Assembly: GCA_949295065.1 (NCBI GenBank)
Contig: CASFJQ010000006.1
Span: 1-64,000 of the forward strand
DNA length: 64,000 nt
Source: an uncultured Parabacteroides sp.
Lineage (GTDB): Bacteria; Bacteroidota; Bacteroidia; Bacteroidales; Tannerellaceae
Reading direction: 5' to 3'
Shown here: piece by piece, positions 51,153-62,115 of the stretch
How positions within the stretch are numbered: position 1 is the stretch's first letter
Layout: each line of letters starts with the position of its first letter
Position numbers and translations under genes: made by a program
The notes under the pieces: generated by a model
The model's database searches: none
The model's input: only the letters and a program-made list of their open reading frames with translations
What the model was told of the DNA's origin: nothing

Positions 51153-53216
51153 TTATTTGCTTTTGAACTGCTTCAATCCGCCTTGCAGGAATTGGATATA
51201 TTTATCAACATCCTCATCGAAAGCATATGAAGGAGCAAGCGGTTTGCCTTCAGAATCCAACAGAACATAGAAAGGCTGAGCATTAGCTCCGAACTTGCTT
51301 CTTTGCAGATAGCTCCACTTGTCACCGATAGTTCTCAGTTTACGTGTCTTGCCGTTTTCTTCGATTGTGATAGGCTCAGGAAGTTTTGTCTTGTCGTCCA
51401 CCATCAAAGTGATAAGAACATAATCTTTTTCAAGAATGTCTTTTACTTTCGGATCTGTCCAGACTGAAGCTTCCATTTTACGGCAGTTTACGCAACCATA
51501 ACCTGAGAAGTCGATAATTACCGGCTTATTCTGTTTCTTCGCATATTCCATACCGCTTTCGTAGTCGTCGAATGCAGCGTGAACTTCATCATCATACAAG
51601 TTGAAATCCTGAGTGTACAAAGGTGGAGCAAATGCACTTATCGCTTTCAACGGTGCGCCCCACAAACCAGGAATCATATATATTGCAAATGCAAAAGAAA
51701 TAATAGACATGAACAATCGTGGAACAGAAACATACTTCAGCTCACTGTCATGGCTGAATTTGATTTTGCCCAACAAATACATTCCAAGCATTGCAAATAT
51801 TACAATCCAAAGCACGATGAATACTTCGCGGTCCAACAATCTCCATCCGTAAGCCAAATCCGCAACAGAAAGGAACTTCAAAGCCAAAGCCAATTCAAGG
51901 AAACCAAGAACAACTTTAACTGAGTTCAACCATCCACCTGATTTAGGCATACTCTGAAGCATATTAGGGAAGATTGCAAACAAGCTGAAAGGAATAGACA
52001 ATGCCAATGCAAAACCAAACATTCCTATTGCCGGACCAATCTTACTTCCCATTGATGCCGCCTGCACAAGCAATGTTCCGATAATCGGACCAGTACAAGA
52101 GAATGAAACCAACACCAAAGTGAACGACATGAAGAATATACTGATAATACCAGTTGTAGAATCAGCCTTACTGTCGAGTTTGTTTGTCCATGAGGACGGC
52201 AACACTAGTTCGAATGCTCCGAAGAACGAAACAGCGAAAAGTACAAGCAAAGCAAAGAATATAATATTGAATATTGCATTTGTTGACAAGTCATTCAATG
52301 CACTAGCACCGAATATACCAGTGATAAGCAATCCCAATACAAGATAAATAACAATGATAGACATACCGTATGTCAAAGCATCACGTATAGCTTTTGAACG
52401 GTCTTTAGTTCTCTTAAGGAAGAAACTTACAGTCATAGGAATCATCGGCCACACACAAGGTGTAAGCAATGCAACCAAACCACCAAGGAATCCGGCGAAG
52501 AAGATGAACAGCCAGCTTGTATCCGTTGCTGAAACTGTAGTATCACCAAATGCTTTAAGCTCTTCGATTACCGGAGTCCACAATTCTTTGGCAGATGTAA
52601 TTTCAGTAGATGTAGTTACTTCCGGTTTGTTCTCTTCCTGATTTGTAGGAGATACAACGCTGGCTACGTTGTTTTCTTCTGTTTCCGGCTCAACTGCTGG
52701 AGTTTCTTCCGAAGGAGTTTTTCCAGAGTTGGAAATAGCAGCCAAAGTCTTTTCTACATTTATATTACTCTTGTCGAATGAGAAACTTTCCTGTTCCGGA
52801 GGAAGACAATTCTCGTCGTTACAAGCCATGAACTCAACTGCACCTTCAAGTTTGAATTTCTTAGGGTCTGTGATTTTGATGGTCTGTGAGAATTTCACTT
52901 CCTTGGCAAACCATCTCAAATCCATTGCGAACTGTTCGTCATATACAGTAGTCGCTTCTTTTGAAGCTGTAGGCTTTCCTACAAGTTCAGCTCCTTTTAT
53001 ATCTTCAAAGATAAATGATGTTGAAACTGGTCCGCCTTCAGGCAAATTCATGTCATACAAGTGCCATCCATTGTCGATTTCAGCACTGAATACGATAGTT
53101 TTCTCTGCTGTTTCCGAGTCAGTCAATGAGAACTTCCATTTTATTGGAGTCAGAATCTGAGCCTGAACAGTCAGAGCTAGAATCGTAAAAGTCAATAAGC
53201 AAAAGAGTTTCTTCAT
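51153..53216 (-). CDS. DsbD-family protein-disulfide reductase (thiol:disulfide interchange)
   Basis: 687 residues. Signal peptide (to QAQ), an N-terminal DsbC/DsbD-alpha-like beta domain (WHLYDMNLPEGGPVSTSFIF), a Pro/Glu-rich linker (about 165-215), an eight-helix membrane domain (FLGGLVALLTPCVWPMIPMT with the redox Cys, FSCTGPIIGTLLVQ with its partner) and a C-terminal thioredoxin-like domain with CVNCRKME near residue 575. It moves electrons from cytosolic thioredoxin to the periplasm. It follows rluA by 24 bp on the same strand and may be co-transcribed. Confidence 0.95.
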   Translation of the reverse strand: MKKLFCLLTFTILALTVQAQILTPIKWKFSLTDSETAEKTIVFSAEIDNGWHLYDMNLPEGGPVSTSFIFEDIKGAELVGKPTASKEATTVYDEQFAMDLRWFAKEVKFSQTIKITDPKKFKLEGAVEFMACNDENCLPPEQESFSFDKSNINVEKTLAAISNSGKTPSEETPAVEPETEENNVASVVSPTNQEENKPEVTTSTEITSAKELWTPVIEELKAFGDTTVSATDTSWLFIFFAGFLGGLVALLTPCVWPMIPMTVSFFLKRTKDRSKAIRDALTYGMSIIVIYLVLGLLITGIFGASALNDLSTNAIFNIIFFALLVLFAVSFFGAFELVLPSSWTNKLDSKADSTTGIISIFFMSFTLVLVSFSCTGPIIGTLLVQAASMGSKIGPAIGMFGFALALSIPFSLFAIFPNMLQSMPKSGGWLNSVKVVLGFLELALALKFLSVADLAYGWRLLDREVFIVLWIVIFAMLGMYLLGKIKFSHDSELKYVSVPRLFMSIISFAFAIYMIPGLWGAPLKAISAFAPPLYTQDFNLYDDEVHAAFDDYESGMEYAKKQNKPVIIDFSGYGCVNCRKMEASVWTDPKVKDILEKDYVLITLMVDDKTKLPEPITIEENGKTRKLRTIGDKWSYLQRSKFGANAQPFYVLLDSEGKPLAPSYAFDEDVDKYIQFLQGGLKQFKSK

Positions 53217-53240
53217 TTTAATTATACGTTAGAATAGTTT

Positions 53241-54152
53241 TTATTTTGCAAGTGATTTGAAAGAATCCGGAATTCTTGTGTCGAAACACATTTCTTCTCC
53301 TGTTTCCGGATGGATAAAATAAAGCTTCTGAGCATGAAGCATCAGTCTGCCAGCCGGACTAGTTTCGGCATTATATTTGAAATCTCCGGCAATCGGATGA
53401 CCGATATATTCCATCTGAGCTCTAATCTGATTCTTTCGTCCTGTTTCCAGATTAAGTTCCAAAAGAGAATAGCTACCATTGCTGCGCAGCACTTTATATC
53501 TTGTTATGGATTCTTTTCCTCCTTCATTCACAACATACACTCTTGCCTTGTCGTTTTCTTTCAGCTGAGTGTTTATCAATCCTGAGTCTTTTTCCGGACG
53601 ACCTTCAACCACTGCAACGTAAGTGCGTTCCGTAATTACATCATTCCAGTTACTTTGCATCTTTTCCTGCACAGCACGAGTTTTGGCAAACATCATCAGT
53701 CCGGAAGTATCACGGTCCAGACGGTGCAAGACAAACAACTTGTTTCTCGGGTCGGATTTCTTCAGATAATCGCTGAGGATGTGGAATGCTGTACGTTCAT
53801 TTTCCCTTTGAGTGGATACCGACAGCAAACCTTCTTTCTTGTTGACAACAATAAGAAACTCGTCTTCCCACACAATGTTGAGCAACGGATTGTTGAACGC
53901 AACCTTTCCGCGGTTATAGCTAATCATAACCTCGTCGCCCGGCTCAAGCGGAGCATCAAACTGCGTAGTTACGTTTCCGTTCACCAAAATCTGTCCGTGT
54001 GCCAAAAGAGCTTTCACAGAACTTTTACTCTGTTCTTTAAGCAACTCAAACAGGAAAGCCAGCAATGTGTTGCTTTCTGATATGGTTACTTTGCGGCCCC
54101 TCGGTGTATTGTCCTTTCTGTAAGGTTGTTTTTTGTTAAAACCTTGTTTCAT
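53241..54152 (-). CDS. RluA-family 23S rRNA/tRNA pseudouridine synthase
   Basis: 303 residues from the ATG at 54152; a longer frame from 54227 contains the promoter. An S4 RNA-binding domain (SSVKALLAHGQILVNGN) is followed by the catalytic core with HRLDRDTSGLMMFAKT, containing the active-site Asp, then LETGRKNQIRAQMEYIGHPI. It converts uridine to pseudouridine in structured RNA; whether RluA, RluC or RluD-like cannot be decided. First gene before dsbD, downstream of uvrA. Confidence 0.95.
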   Translation of the reverse strand: MKQGFNKKQPYRKDNTPRGRKVTISESNTLLAFLFELLKEQSKSSVKALLAHGQILVNGNVTTQFDAPLEPGDEVMISYNRGKVAFNNPLLNIVWEDEFLIVVNKKEGLLSVSTQRENERTAFHILSDYLKKSDPRNKLFVLHRLDRDTSGLMMFAKTRAVQEKMQSNWNDVITERTYVAVVEGRPEKDSGLINTQLKENDKARVYVVNEGGKESITRYKVLRSNGSYSLLELNLETGRKNQIRAQMEYIGHPIAGDFKYNAETSPAGRLMLHAQKLYFIHPETGEEMCFDTRIPDSFKSLAK

Positions 54153-54175
54153 TTTTCTGTTTAAATTATGATTTG

Positions 54176-54207
54176 CAAAGATACTGCCATTTGACAAATC
54201 GTGCAAA
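54176..54207 (-). promoter_or_regulatory. promoter of the rluA-like gene
   Basis: Minus strand TTTG (54204-54207), 20 bp, TATCTTTG (54176-54183): perfect consensus, leader of about 20 nt. It settles the start at 54152. Confidence 0.75.
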
Positions 54208-54232
54208 GCAGAAGCTTTTAACAGCATTTATT

Positions 54233-57019
54233 TTACGATATTTTTTCTTTTAAGAAGTGTCCGGTGTATGAAGCCTCACATTTTGCCACTTCTTCCGGTG
54301 TTCCGCAGCATACGATATTGCCTCCTTCTTTACCACCTTCAGGACCGAGGTCGATAATATAGTCGGCACATTTTATCACATCCATATTATGCTCGATGAT
54401 AACAACCGTATGTCCTTTTTCGATAAGAGCATTGAACGCTTTCAGCAGCGTCTTTATGTCGTGGAAATGAAGTCCCGTTGTCGGTTCGTCAAATACGAAC
54501 AGAGTCGGCTGCTGTTTTTCCTGTCCGAGATAATAAGCCAGCTTGACACGCTGGTTTTCTCCGCCGGAAAGGATTGAAGAAGATTGTCCAAGTTTTATAT
54601 ATCCAAGACCGACATCCTGCAGAGGTTTCAGCTTCTTCACAATCTTCTTTTCTTGCGAACCATTGCTTTCGCCAAAGAATTCTATGGCCTGGTTCACAGT
54701 CATCTCCAGAACATCATAAATGTTGGCTCCTTTATATTCCACCTCAAGCAGGTCTTTTCTGAATCTTTTTCCGTGGCATTCCTCACATTCCAGAGTGATA
54801 TTTGCCATAAATTGCATTTCCACTGTAATCTTTCCTTCGCCTTTACATTCTTCGCATCGTCCGCCTTCCTTGTTGAACGAGAAGAAAGCAGGAGTAAATC
54901 CCAATTGCTTTGCCAAAGGCTGCTCGCCGAATAGTTTTCTTATCTCATCATAAGCACCGACATAAGTGACAGGATTTGAGCGGGAACTCTTTCCGATGCT
55001 GTTCTGGTTTACAAATTCCACATCTTTTATCAGATGAATATCTCCCGAAATTTCCGAACAGCTCACAGTCAGACGGTTCACGTTGTCGAGTTTCTGGCGG
55101 ACACCTTCATAGAATATATCTCTTACGAGCGTACTTTTCCCAGAACCGCTCACACCTGTAACTACAGTCATAATGTTGAGCGGGAAGCGGACGTTTACAT
55201 TTTTGAGATTATTCTTCCAGGCATTCTTTATTTCGATATAATTATTCCACGGGCGATGATATGGCGGCAATTCAATCTTGTCTTCTCCGGTGAGATATTT
55301 CACAGTGAAGCTGTCGCTTTTCTTAGGCAATTTGTTTATATCTCCCTGGAAAACAACCTCACCACCAAGGCGGCCGGCTTTCGGTCCGATGTCGATAATA
55401 TAGTCTGCCGCACGGATTATTTCCTCGTCGTGCTCAACAACCACAACAGTGTTGCCAAGCTCTTTAAGTTGTCTCAGAACTTTTATGAGCAAATCCGTGT
55501 CGCGTGAGTGCAAGCCAATGCTAGGCTCGTCCAGTATATACAATGAACCTACAAGGCTGCTGCCTAGCGAAGTAGCAAGACTTATACGCTGGCTTTCACC
55601 GCCGGATAAAGTTGCAGACAGGCGGTCCAGAGTGAGATAACTCAAACCAACGTCAACAAGAAATTGAAGTCGGTTATTAATTTCCATAAGCAGACGCTTA
55701 CCGATTGCCGCGTCAGTTTCGCTAAGCTGAAGATTGTCGAAGAAAACTTTCAGTTCCGAAACCGGCATTTCCACCAGGTCGGCAATAGTTTTTCCTCCAA
55801 CTTTCACGTATAGAGCCTCTTTCTTCAGCCTTTTCCCTTTACATTCCGGGCAAGTAGCCTTTCCTCTGTATCGTGCAAGCATCACTCTGTATTGCACTTT
55901 ATAGAGATTTTCCTCCACATGTTTGAAGAAATCATCAATAGAATATATACCCGGAGCGCCGTGCCACAGCAAATCCTTTTCTTTCTCGGTCAGCTCGTTG
56001 TACGGACGATGAATAGGGAAGTCGTATTTCTGGCTAGCCGCGATAAATTCCTTGAGCCATTCGCCCATCACTTCTCCTTTCCAGCAAACCACAGCACCCT
56101 GATAAACCGAAAGACTTTGGTCCGGAATCACAAGCTGTTCGTCAATTCCAAGGATTTTGCCATATCCTTCGCATTTAGGGCAGGCACCGAGCGGATTGTT
56201 GAAATTGAACATCATTTCCGTCGGTTCCTCAAATTTGATTCCGTCGGCCTCGAATTTCATCGAAAACTCTTTGCATACGGTTTCTTCCGGAAGATATAAT
56301 CTTACACGGCAAGTGTTGCAGCCTTCGAAGAATGCAGTCTCCACAGAATCGGCAAGGCGGCTCAGCAAAGTCTTGTCGTCCGAAATCACAAGTCGGTCTA
56401 TCATCAGCTCTATATCCTTTTTGAGCAATTCTTCGTCGGCAATAACTTCCGGAATCCTGTATGTTTTGTCGTCAATATACAGTCTGGTATATCCTTTTTT
56501 CTGAAGTATTTCCAATTCCTCCTTGCGTGAATGCCCGTTGTTGCAGATTACCGGGGCAAACACAGCGAAGCGTGTGCCCGAAGGATATTCCATCACGGCA
56601 TTGACAACGTCTTTAGTCTGATGTTTCTTTACCTCGTCGCCCGAAATCGGAGAATAAGTCTTACCGATTCTGGCAAACAACAGTCTGAGATATTCATATA
56701 TTTCAGTGGAAGTTCCCACAGTTGAGCGCGGATTTCGTGCCGTAACCTTCTGTTCGATGGCAATTGCAGGCGGGATGCCTTTTATATAGTCGCATTCCGG
56801 TTTGCTCATTCTTCCCAGGAATTGGCGGGCATAAGCTGAAAGACTTTCGACGTAGCGTCTCTGCCCTTCGGCATAAAGCGTGTCGAATGCAAGTGAAGAT
56901 TTTCCGCTGCCGGACAATCCTGTTATCACAACCAGCTTGTCGCGCGGGATTTCAACGTCTATATTCTTAAGATTGTTTACTCTCGCTCCTTTTATGAAAA
57001 TGGAATTATTCTCAGACAT
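54233..57019 (-). CDS. uvrA: excinuclease ABC subunit A
   Basis: 928 residues from the ATG at 57019; a longer frame to 57118 includes the promoter at 57049-57080. Two ABC modules: Walker [16 protein letters not shown] and [15 protein letters not shown], signatures [12 protein letters not shown] and [12 protein letters not shown]. Zinc-finger cysteine pairs are visible ([47 protein letters not shown]). It recognises DNA damage with UvrB in nucleotide excision repair. Monocistronic, divergent from the GH10-like lipoprotein gene. Confidence 0.98.
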   Translation of the reverse strand: MSENNSIFIKGARVNNLKNIDVEIPRDKLVVITGLSGSGKSSLAFDTLYAEGQRRYVESLSAYARQFLGRMSKPECDYIKGIPPAIAIEQKVTARNPRSTVGTSTEIYEYLRLLFARIGKTYSPISGDEVKKHQTKDVVNAVMEYPSGTRFAVFAPVICNNGHSRKEELEILQKKGYTRLYIDDKTYRIPEVIADEELLKKDIELMIDRLVISDDKTLLSRLADSVETAFFEGCNTCRVRLYLPEETVCKEFSMKFEADGIKFEEPTEMMFNFNNPLGACPKCEGYGKILGIDEQLVIPDQSLSVYQGAVVCWKGEVMGEWLKEFIAASQKYDFPIHRPYNELTEKEKDLLWHGAPGIYSIDDFFKHVEENLYKVQYRVMLARYRGKATCPECKGKRLKKEALYVKVGGKTIADLVEMPVSELKVFFDNLQLSETDAAIGKRLLMEINNRLQFLVDVGLSYLTLDRLSATLSGGESQRISLATSLGSSLVGSLYILDEPSIGLHSRDTDLLIKVLRQLKELGNTVVVVEHDEEIIRAADYIIDIGPKAGRLGGEVVFQGDINKLPKKSDSFTVKYLTGEDKIELPPYHRPWNNYIEIKNAWKNNLKNVNVRFPLNIMTVVTGVSGSGKSTLVRDIFYEGVRQKLDNVNRLTVSCSEISGDIHLIKDVEFVNQNSIGKSSRSNPVTYVGAYDEIRKLFGEQPLAKQLGFTPAFFSFNKEGGRCEECKGEGKITVEMQFMANITLECEECHGKRFRKDLLEVEYKGANIYDVLEMTVNQAIEFFGESNGSQEKKIVKKLKPLQDVGLGYIKLGQSSSILSGGENQRVKLAYYLGQEKQQPTLFVFDEPTTGLHFHDIKTLLKAFNALIEKGHTVVIIEHNMDVIKCADYIIDLGPEGGKEGGNIVCCGTPEEVAKCEASYTGHFLKEKIS

Positions 57020-57048
57020 AATATTTGTGACCTTTATACTTATGTATG

Positions 57049-57080
57049 CAAAACTACATAAAAACATGAACCCTGGCAAA
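57049..57080 (-). promoter_or_regulatory. promoter of uvrA
   Basis: Minus strand TTTG (57077-57080), 20 bp, TAGTTTTG (57049-57056): perfect consensus. No LexA-like dyad is obvious around it. Confidence 0.75.
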
Positions 57081-57170
57081 TCTTTTGTTTTTTGAGCAGA
57101 ATAGGCTAATTTTGCCAAATTTCCGGAACCAGTGGTTGGATATTCCGATATTTGATTGTCATAGGTTCGG

Positions 57171-57294
57171 ATGGAAAAACTTTTTCATGCGGATGAAAAT
57201 TTATTTTCTCTTAGATGAAAAACTTTTTTCTTCCCGATGAAAAAAGTTTTTCACGGCGGAGAATTACGTTGAAAATGTAATAGATTGAAATTTA
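57171..57294. repeat. palindromic tandem array, second copy of the 45990-46135 type
   Basis: ATGGAAAAACTTTTTCATG, then GATGAAAATTTATTTTC, GATGAAAAACTTTTTTC, GATGAAAAAAGTTTTTCAC, ending GAAAATGTAATAGATTGAAA. It aligns along its whole length with 46032-46135. It lies between divergent uvrA and the GH10-like gene, so it terminates neither. Confidence 0.7.
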
Positions 57295-57359
57295 GATATT
57301 AAAGGAAACAGGTCTTTGGCTATATAGAAAGGCATTTTTCCTTGAAAACCAAGTTTGAG

Positions 57360-58889
57360 ATGAAGACTAATAAATTGGCCGTCCTTTTATGGGCTTGTTT
57401 GGTTTTGCTGGCAGCATCGTGTTCTTCCAGCCGACATATTGAGAGCACGGAAAATGTTTATAAAAGTCCGAAACGAGAGTTCCGTGGAGCTTGGATACAG
57501 ACTGCTTTCCAAAGTGAATACAGCGAAATGTCTGTTGCCGAGATGCGAAAGAGTTTTATCCGCAAGCTGAATTATTTGCAGCGTTGCGGCATCAATGCCA
57601 TAATATTCCAGGTTCGTCCGGAAGCCGACGCATTCTATCGCTCAAAGATTGAACCTTGGAGCCGTTTCTATACAGGCGAACAAGGTGTTGCTCCGGAAGG
57701 AAATTTCGATGTGATGGCTTTTCTTATCAAGGAATGCCACAAGCGCAATATGGAATTTCACGCATGGCTGAATCCTTACAGGGCAAGCACAGCAGGAAAG
57801 ACTAAATTTGCCGACAGCCATATTTACTACAAGCATCCGGAATGGTTCGTGACTTACAACAAGCAGATATTGTTTGACCCGGGAATTCCTGATTGCCGCG
57901 CATTCATCTGCCGTGTGATTAGGGATATTGTTACTAGATATGACGTTGACGCAATCCATATGGACGACTATTTCTATCCGTATCCGGTTGCCGGAATGTC
58001 GTTCCCTGACGAGCACAGTTTCCGAAAATACGGAATTCCGGAAGGATTCACCGAATCGCAGCGTGCAGACTGGCGCCGCGACAATGTGAATAAACTTGTG
58101 AGCGAAATCAAACGAACAATTCTTCTGATTAAACCTTGGGTGCGTTTCGGTATAAGTCCGTTTGGTATTTATCGTAACCAGCGAAGCACTCCGGACGGTT
58201 CCGGCAGTAAAACCAAAGGATTGCAGAACTATGACGACTTGTATGCCGATGTTCTTCATTGGGTAAAACAGGGATGGATTGACTATAATATGCCTCAGAT
58301 TTATTGGGAGATAGGTCATCCTGCTGCTGACTATTCAACTCTTGCAAAATGGTGGAACAACAATGCATATGGCGGACATCTGTATTTCGGTCAGGATGTG
58401 GCACGCACAATGAAGGCAGAACAGCTCACACGCAAGATGCGTATGGAAAGACGACTTCCAAACGTGGGCGGCAACTGCTTCTGGCCGGCAAATGAAATTC
58501 TTTGGGACAATGGCGGAGTTGCCGACAGCCTTAAACGGAATTATCACCGCTATCCGGCTCTTATTCCGGCATATACACATATGCACGACAAAGCTCCTGA
58601 GGAAGTGAAGAAACTGAAAACCGAATGGACTGCCGACGGATATATCCTTCACTGGCAGGCAGAGCAGAGCAAGACAAATCCGGAGCTGGCAAACTATTTC
58701 GTAGTTTACAGATTCGACAACAAGGAAACAGTTGATTTGAGCAATCCGGCAAAGATTGTGAAAATCACCCGAAACTGCTTTTACAAGCTTCCTTATGACG
58801 ACGGAAAGGTGAAATACAAATATGTGGTTACGGCTGTGGACCGCTTTCACAACGAAAGTAACGGAAAATCTAAGAAAGTCAAGCTGTAA
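57360..58889 (+). CDS. GHL10 (UPF0748/YngK-like) glycoside-hydrolase-like lipoprotein
   Basis: 509 residues from the ATG at 57360 (MKTNKLAVLLWACLVLL); a TTG frame opens 18 bases earlier. Lipoprotein signal ends LLAASCSSS. The TIM-barrel domain of the GHL10 type is clear: FRGAWIQTAFQSEY, QRCGINAIIFQVRPEADAFY, MEFHAWLNPYRAS, DPGIPDCRAFICRVIRDIVT, DAIHMDDYFYPY, WIDYNMPQIYWEIGHP. A fibronectin-like C-terminal segment follows (ANYFVVYRFDNKETVDLSN). The related E. coli YddW and Bacillus YngK are associated with cell-wall or glycan hydrolysis; the substrate here is unknown. Monocistronic. Confidence 0.94.
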   Translation: MKTNKLAVLLWACLVLLAASCSSSRHIESTENVYKSPKREFRGAWIQTAFQSEYSEMSVAEMRKSFIRKLNYLQRCGINAIIFQVRPEADAFYRSKIEPWSRFYTGEQGVAPEGNFDVMAFLIKECHKRNMEFHAWLNPYRASTAGKTKFADSHIYYKHPEWFVTYNKQILFDPGIPDCRAFICRVIRDIVTRYDVDAIHMDDYFYPYPVAGMSFPDEHSFRKYGIPEGFTESQRADWRRDNVNKLVSEIKRTILLIKPWVRFGISPFGIYRNQRSTPDGSGSKTKGLQNYDDLYADVLHWVKQGWIDYNMPQIYWEIGHPAADYSTLAKWWNNNAYGGHLYFGQDVARTMKAEQLTRKMRMERRLPNVGGNCFWPANEILWDNGGVADSLKRNYHRYPALIPAYTHMHDKAPEEVKKLKTEWTADGYILHWQAEQSKTNPELANYFVVYRFDNKETVDLSNPAKIVKITRNCFYKLPYDDGKVKYKYVVTAVDRFHNESNGKSKKVKL

Positions 58890-58905
58890 ATTCATTTAAA
58901 TTCAC

Positions 58906-58984
58906 TAATTTTGCGAGCTAATGAGCCTAATAGGGAAGGGCTTGCGTGAGATTGTTCTCCGGAAAAGCTGAGCCCTTTCGGCTT
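58906..58984 (+). promoter_or_regulatory. valS -7 box and structured 5' leader
   Basis: TAATTTTG (58906-58913) predicts a start near 58920. The leader folds as nested helices: AGCC (58924-58927) with GGCT (58980-58983) enclosing AAGGGCT (58936-58942) with AGCCCTT (58971-58977). There is no T-tract and no T-box consensus. Whether it regulates valS is unknown. Confidence 0.4.
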
Positions 58985-59020
58985 AATGAAACAGAAATTT
59001 AAGAAAAACAGATAAATCAA

Positions 59021-61651
59021 ATGGAATTAGCAAGTAAGTACAATCCCGCAGATGTAGAGGGAAAGTGGTACCAGTATTGGCTGGACAACAAACTATTCAG
59101 TTCAAAACCAGACGGCCGTGAACCTTATACAGTCGTTATTCCTCCTCCAAATGTTACAGGTGTGCTTCACATGGGACACATGCTTAACAACACCATTCAG
59201 GATATCCTTGTGCGCCGCGCACGTATGAAAGGTAAGAATGCATGCTGGGTTCCTGGAACAGACCACGCATCTATTGCTACAGAAGCAAAGGTCGTAAACC
59301 GTTTGGCTCAGCAGGGAATCAAGAAAACAGACTTGACTCGCGAGGAATTCTTGAAACATGCATGGGAATGGACTGACGAACACGGTGGAATCATCCTGAA
59401 GCAGCTTCGCAAACTTGGAGCTTCATGCGACTGGGACCGCACAGCTTTCACTATGGACGAAGAACGCAGCGCAAGCGTTATCAAAGTGTTTGTTGACCTT
59501 TACAACAAAGGCTTGATTTACCGTGGCGTACGTATGGTGAACTGGGACCCGAAAGCTTTGACTGCTCTTTCTGATGAGGAAGTAATCTACAAGGAAGAAC
59601 ACAGCAAGTTGTTCTATCTTCGCTATAAAGTTGAGGGTGATCCTGAAGGACGTTATGCAGTGGTTGCTACAACTCGTCCGGAAACAATCATGGGTGATAC
59701 TGCAATGTGTATCAATCCTAACGACCCTAAGAACCAGTGGTTGAAGGGCAAGAAGGTGATAGTTCCTCTTGTTAACCGTGTTATTCCGGTAATCGAGGAC
59801 GATTATGTAGATATCGAATTCGGTACAGGTTGTTTGAAAGTTACTCCGGCTCACGATGTGAACGACTATATGTTGGGCGAGAAATATAACTTGCCTTCAA
59901 TTGATATTTTCAACGATAACGGAACTTTGAGCGAAGCAGCAGGTATGTATGTAGGAATGGACCGTTTCGACGTTCGCGAGCAGATTGAAAAAGATCTTGC
60001 AGCTGCTGATTTGTTGGAAAAAGTTGAGGCTTATACAAACAAGGTTGGTTTCTCAGAACGTACAAATGTTGCTATCGAACCGAAACTGTCAATGCAGTGG
60101 TTCCTCAAGATGCAGCATTTCGCTGACATGGCTTTGCCACCGGTAATGAACGATGAGTTGAAATTTTATCCTCCAAAGTATAAGAATACATACAAGAACT
60201 GGTTGGAAAATATCAAAGACTGGTGTATCAGCCGTCAGTTGTGGTGGGGACACCGCATCCCGGCTTACTTCTTGCCTGAAGGAGGTTTCGTAGTTGCCGA
60301 AACAGCTGAGGAAGCATTGAAGCTTGCAAAAGAAAAGACTGGCAATGATTCTTTGAAAGTTGAAGATTTGCGTCAGGACGAAGATTGTTTGGATACATGG
60401 TTCTCTTCTTGGTTGTGGCCAATTTCATTGTTCGACGGTATCAACAATCCTGGCAACGAAGAATTGAAATATTATTATCCGACAAGCGACTTGGTGACTG
60501 GTCCGGATATTATCTTCTTCTGGGTTGCGCGTATGATTATGGCTGGTTACGAATATATGGGTGATATGCCATTCAGAAATGTTTATTTCACTGGTATTGT
60601 TCGTGACAAACTCGGACGCAAGATGTCAAAATCATTGGGTAACTCACCTGACCCACTGGATTTGATTGAGAAATATGGTGCTGACGGTGTCCGCATGGGT
60701 ATGATGTTGTCGGCTCCGGCTGGTAACGATATCTTGTTCGACGACGCATTGTGCGAACAGGGACGTAACTTCAACAACAAGATTTGGAACGCCTTCCGTC
60801 TGATTAAAGGCTGGTCTGTATCTGAAGAAGTTGCAACTCCTGCTTCTGCTGAACTTGCAGTTAAGTGGTTCGAATCAAAGATAAATGCTGTTACTGCAGA
60901 AGTTGACGACTTGTTCAACAAATATCGTTTGAGCGAAGCTTTGATGGCAATCTATAAATTGTTCTGGGACGAGTTCTCAAGCTGGTATCTGGAAATGATC
61001 AAACCGGCGTTCGGACAGCCAATCGATGCCAAGACATATCAGGCAACATTAGGCTTTATGGACAAATTGCTTCACCTGCTTCATCCGTTCATGCCATTTA
61101 TCACAGAAGAATTGTGGCAGCAGCTTGTTGAACGCAAACCGGGTGAAAGCTTGATGGTTGATCCTATGAAGGAAGATACAACTGTTGATGAAGCTTTGCT
61201 TTCTGTTATGGAAGTAGCGAAGGAAGTAATCAGCGGTGTCCGCACAATTCGTTTGCAGAAGGCAATTGCTCAGAAAGAAGCTTTGTCTCTTGAAGTTTTG
61301 GGCGAAAGTCCGGTTGCTTCAATGAATGCAGTTATCGAGAAAATGTGTAATCTTTCTTCTATCTCAGTTGTTGAGGCTAAATCAGAAGGTGCAGCAGCAT
61401 TTATGGTTGGAACAACTGAATATGCAGTTCCTCTTGGCAACCTTATCAATGTTGAAGAAGAATTGGCTAAGCTTGAAGAAGAACTGAAATATCAGCAGGG
61501 CTTCCTTGCTTCAGTAATGAAAAAGCTGGGCAACGAAAACTTTGTTAGCAAGGCTCCGGCTAAGGTAATCGAAATGGAACGTAAAAAGCAGGCAGATGCT
61601 GAATCAAAGATTAAATCTATTGAGGAAAGTATTGCGGCTTTGAAAAAATAA
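59021..61651 (+). CDS. valS: valine--tRNA ligase
   Basis: 876 residues. Class I motifs: [17 protein letters not shown] (HIGH) and [18 protein letters not shown] (KMSKS). Editing-domain signature [15 protein letters not shown] and the C-terminal coiled coil ([20 protein letters not shown]) typical of ValRS are present. It charges tRNA-Val and edits misactivated threonine. Codon use is biased as for other translation genes. Followed by a repeat-built terminator. Confidence 0.98.
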   Translation: MELASKYNPADVEGKWYQYWLDNKLFSSKPDGREPYTVVIPPPNVTGVLHMGHMLNNTIQDILVRRARMKGKNACWVPGTDHASIATEAKVVNRLAQQGIKKTDLTREEFLKHAWEWTDEHGGIILKQLRKLGASCDWDRTAFTMDEERSASVIKVFVDLYNKGLIYRGVRMVNWDPKALTALSDEEVIYKEEHSKLFYLRYKVEGDPEGRYAVVATTRPETIMGDTAMCINPNDPKNQWLKGKKVIVPLVNRVIPVIEDDYVDIEFGTGCLKVTPAHDVNDYMLGEKYNLPSIDIFNDNGTLSEAAGMYVGMDRFDVREQIEKDLAAADLLEKVEAYTNKVGFSERTNVAIEPKLSMQWFLKMQHFADMALPPVMNDELKFYPPKYKNTYKNWLENIKDWCISRQLWWGHRIPAYFLPEGGFVVAETAEEALKLAKEKTGNDSLKVEDLRQDEDCLDTWFSSWLWPISLFDGINNPGNEELKYYYPTSDLVTGPDIIFFWVARMIMAGYEYMGDMPFRNVYFTGIVRDKLGRKMSKSLGNSPDPLDLIEKYGADGVRMGMMLSAPAGNDILFDDALCEQGRNFNNKIWNAFRLIKGWSVSEEVATPASAELAVKWFESKINAVTAEVDDLFNKYRLSEALMAIYKLFWDEFSSWYLEMIKPAFGQPIDAKTYQATLGFMDKLLHLLHPFMPFITEELWQQLVERKPGESLMVDPMKEDTTVDEALLSVMEVAKEVISGVRTIRLQKAIAQKEALSLEVLGESPVASMNAVIEKMCNLSSISVVEAKSEGAAAFMVGTTEYAVPLGNLINVEEELAKLEEELKYQQGFLASVMKKLGNENFVSKAPAKVIEMERKKQADAESKIKSIEESIAALKK

Positions 61652-61659
61652 ATTTTATA

Positions 61660-61718
61660 GTTGACAAGGCTACAGAGACGAGTTGGCAAGATGCGAATTC
61701 TTGTCAACTCGTTTTTTT
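61660..61718 (+). terminator. valS terminator built from the GTTGACAAG element
   Basis: GTTGACAAGGCTACAGAG begins 8 bases after the stop. ACGAGTTGGCAAG (61678-61690) pairs with CTTGTCAACTCGT (61700-61712) with one wobble, followed by TTTTTTT. Confidence 0.85.
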
Positions 61719-61864
61719 GTTGGCTTATGGTGGATAATGTGGAAATATACAGAATGGATATAATAAGGTTGGGAAGAAGCTTTTTTTAGTTGAAAAGTTC
61801 TCAGATAGACGAGAAATATAAGGAGAAATATTGCTTCCTGTGGAATTAAAAATAAAGAAAAAAA

Positions 61865-61890
61865 AGAGGAGAATCTTTCGACTCTCCTCT
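61865..61890 (-). terminator. terminator of the tRNA operon
   Basis: AGAGGAGA (61865-61872) and TCTCCTCT (61883-61890) form a stem preceded on the plus strand by an A-run (a T-run for minus-strand transcripts). It lies just past tRNA-Gly. Confidence 0.8.
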
Positions 61891-61902
61891 TTCCTATCTT
61901 AG

Positions 61903-61975
61903 AGCGGAAGACGGGGCTCAAACCCGCGACCCCCAGCTTGGAAGGCTAGTGCTCTATCAACTGAGCTACTTCCGC
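61903..61975 (-). tRNA. tRNA-Gly (anticodon TCC)
   Basis: 73 nt on the minus strand. Acceptor stem GCGGAAG / CTTCCGC, discriminator T, anticodon loop CTTCCAA giving anticodon TCC (codons GGA/GGG), T-arm GGGTTTGAGCCC-like GCGGGTTTGAGCCCCGT. The CCA end is not encoded. 24 bp after tRNA-Tyr, same strand, so co-transcribed. Confidence 0.96.
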
Positions 61976-61999
61976 AATACTAATTGAAAACTTTGAGAG

Positions 62000-62082
62000 T
62001 GGGCAGTGATGGATTCGAACCACCGAAGGCGTAAGCCAGCTGAGTTACAGTCAGCCCCATTTGGCCACTCTGGTAACTGCCC
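62000..62082 (-). tRNA. tRNA-Tyr (anticodon GTA)
   Basis: 83 nt on the minus strand with a long variable arm, as expected for class II tRNA-Tyr. Acceptor stem GGGCAGT / ACTGCCC, discriminator A, anticodon GTA within CTGACTGTAACTCAG, T-arm GGTTCGAATCC. No encoded CCA. Confidence 0.96.
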
Positions 62083-62115
62083 CTCTTGTTCTCAATTGCG
62101 ATGCAAAGATAGATA

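Noticed and set aside
58935..58977. Intrinsic attenuator before valS
   Set aside because: The helix lacks a following T-tract, and no alternative antiterminator pairing is apparent.
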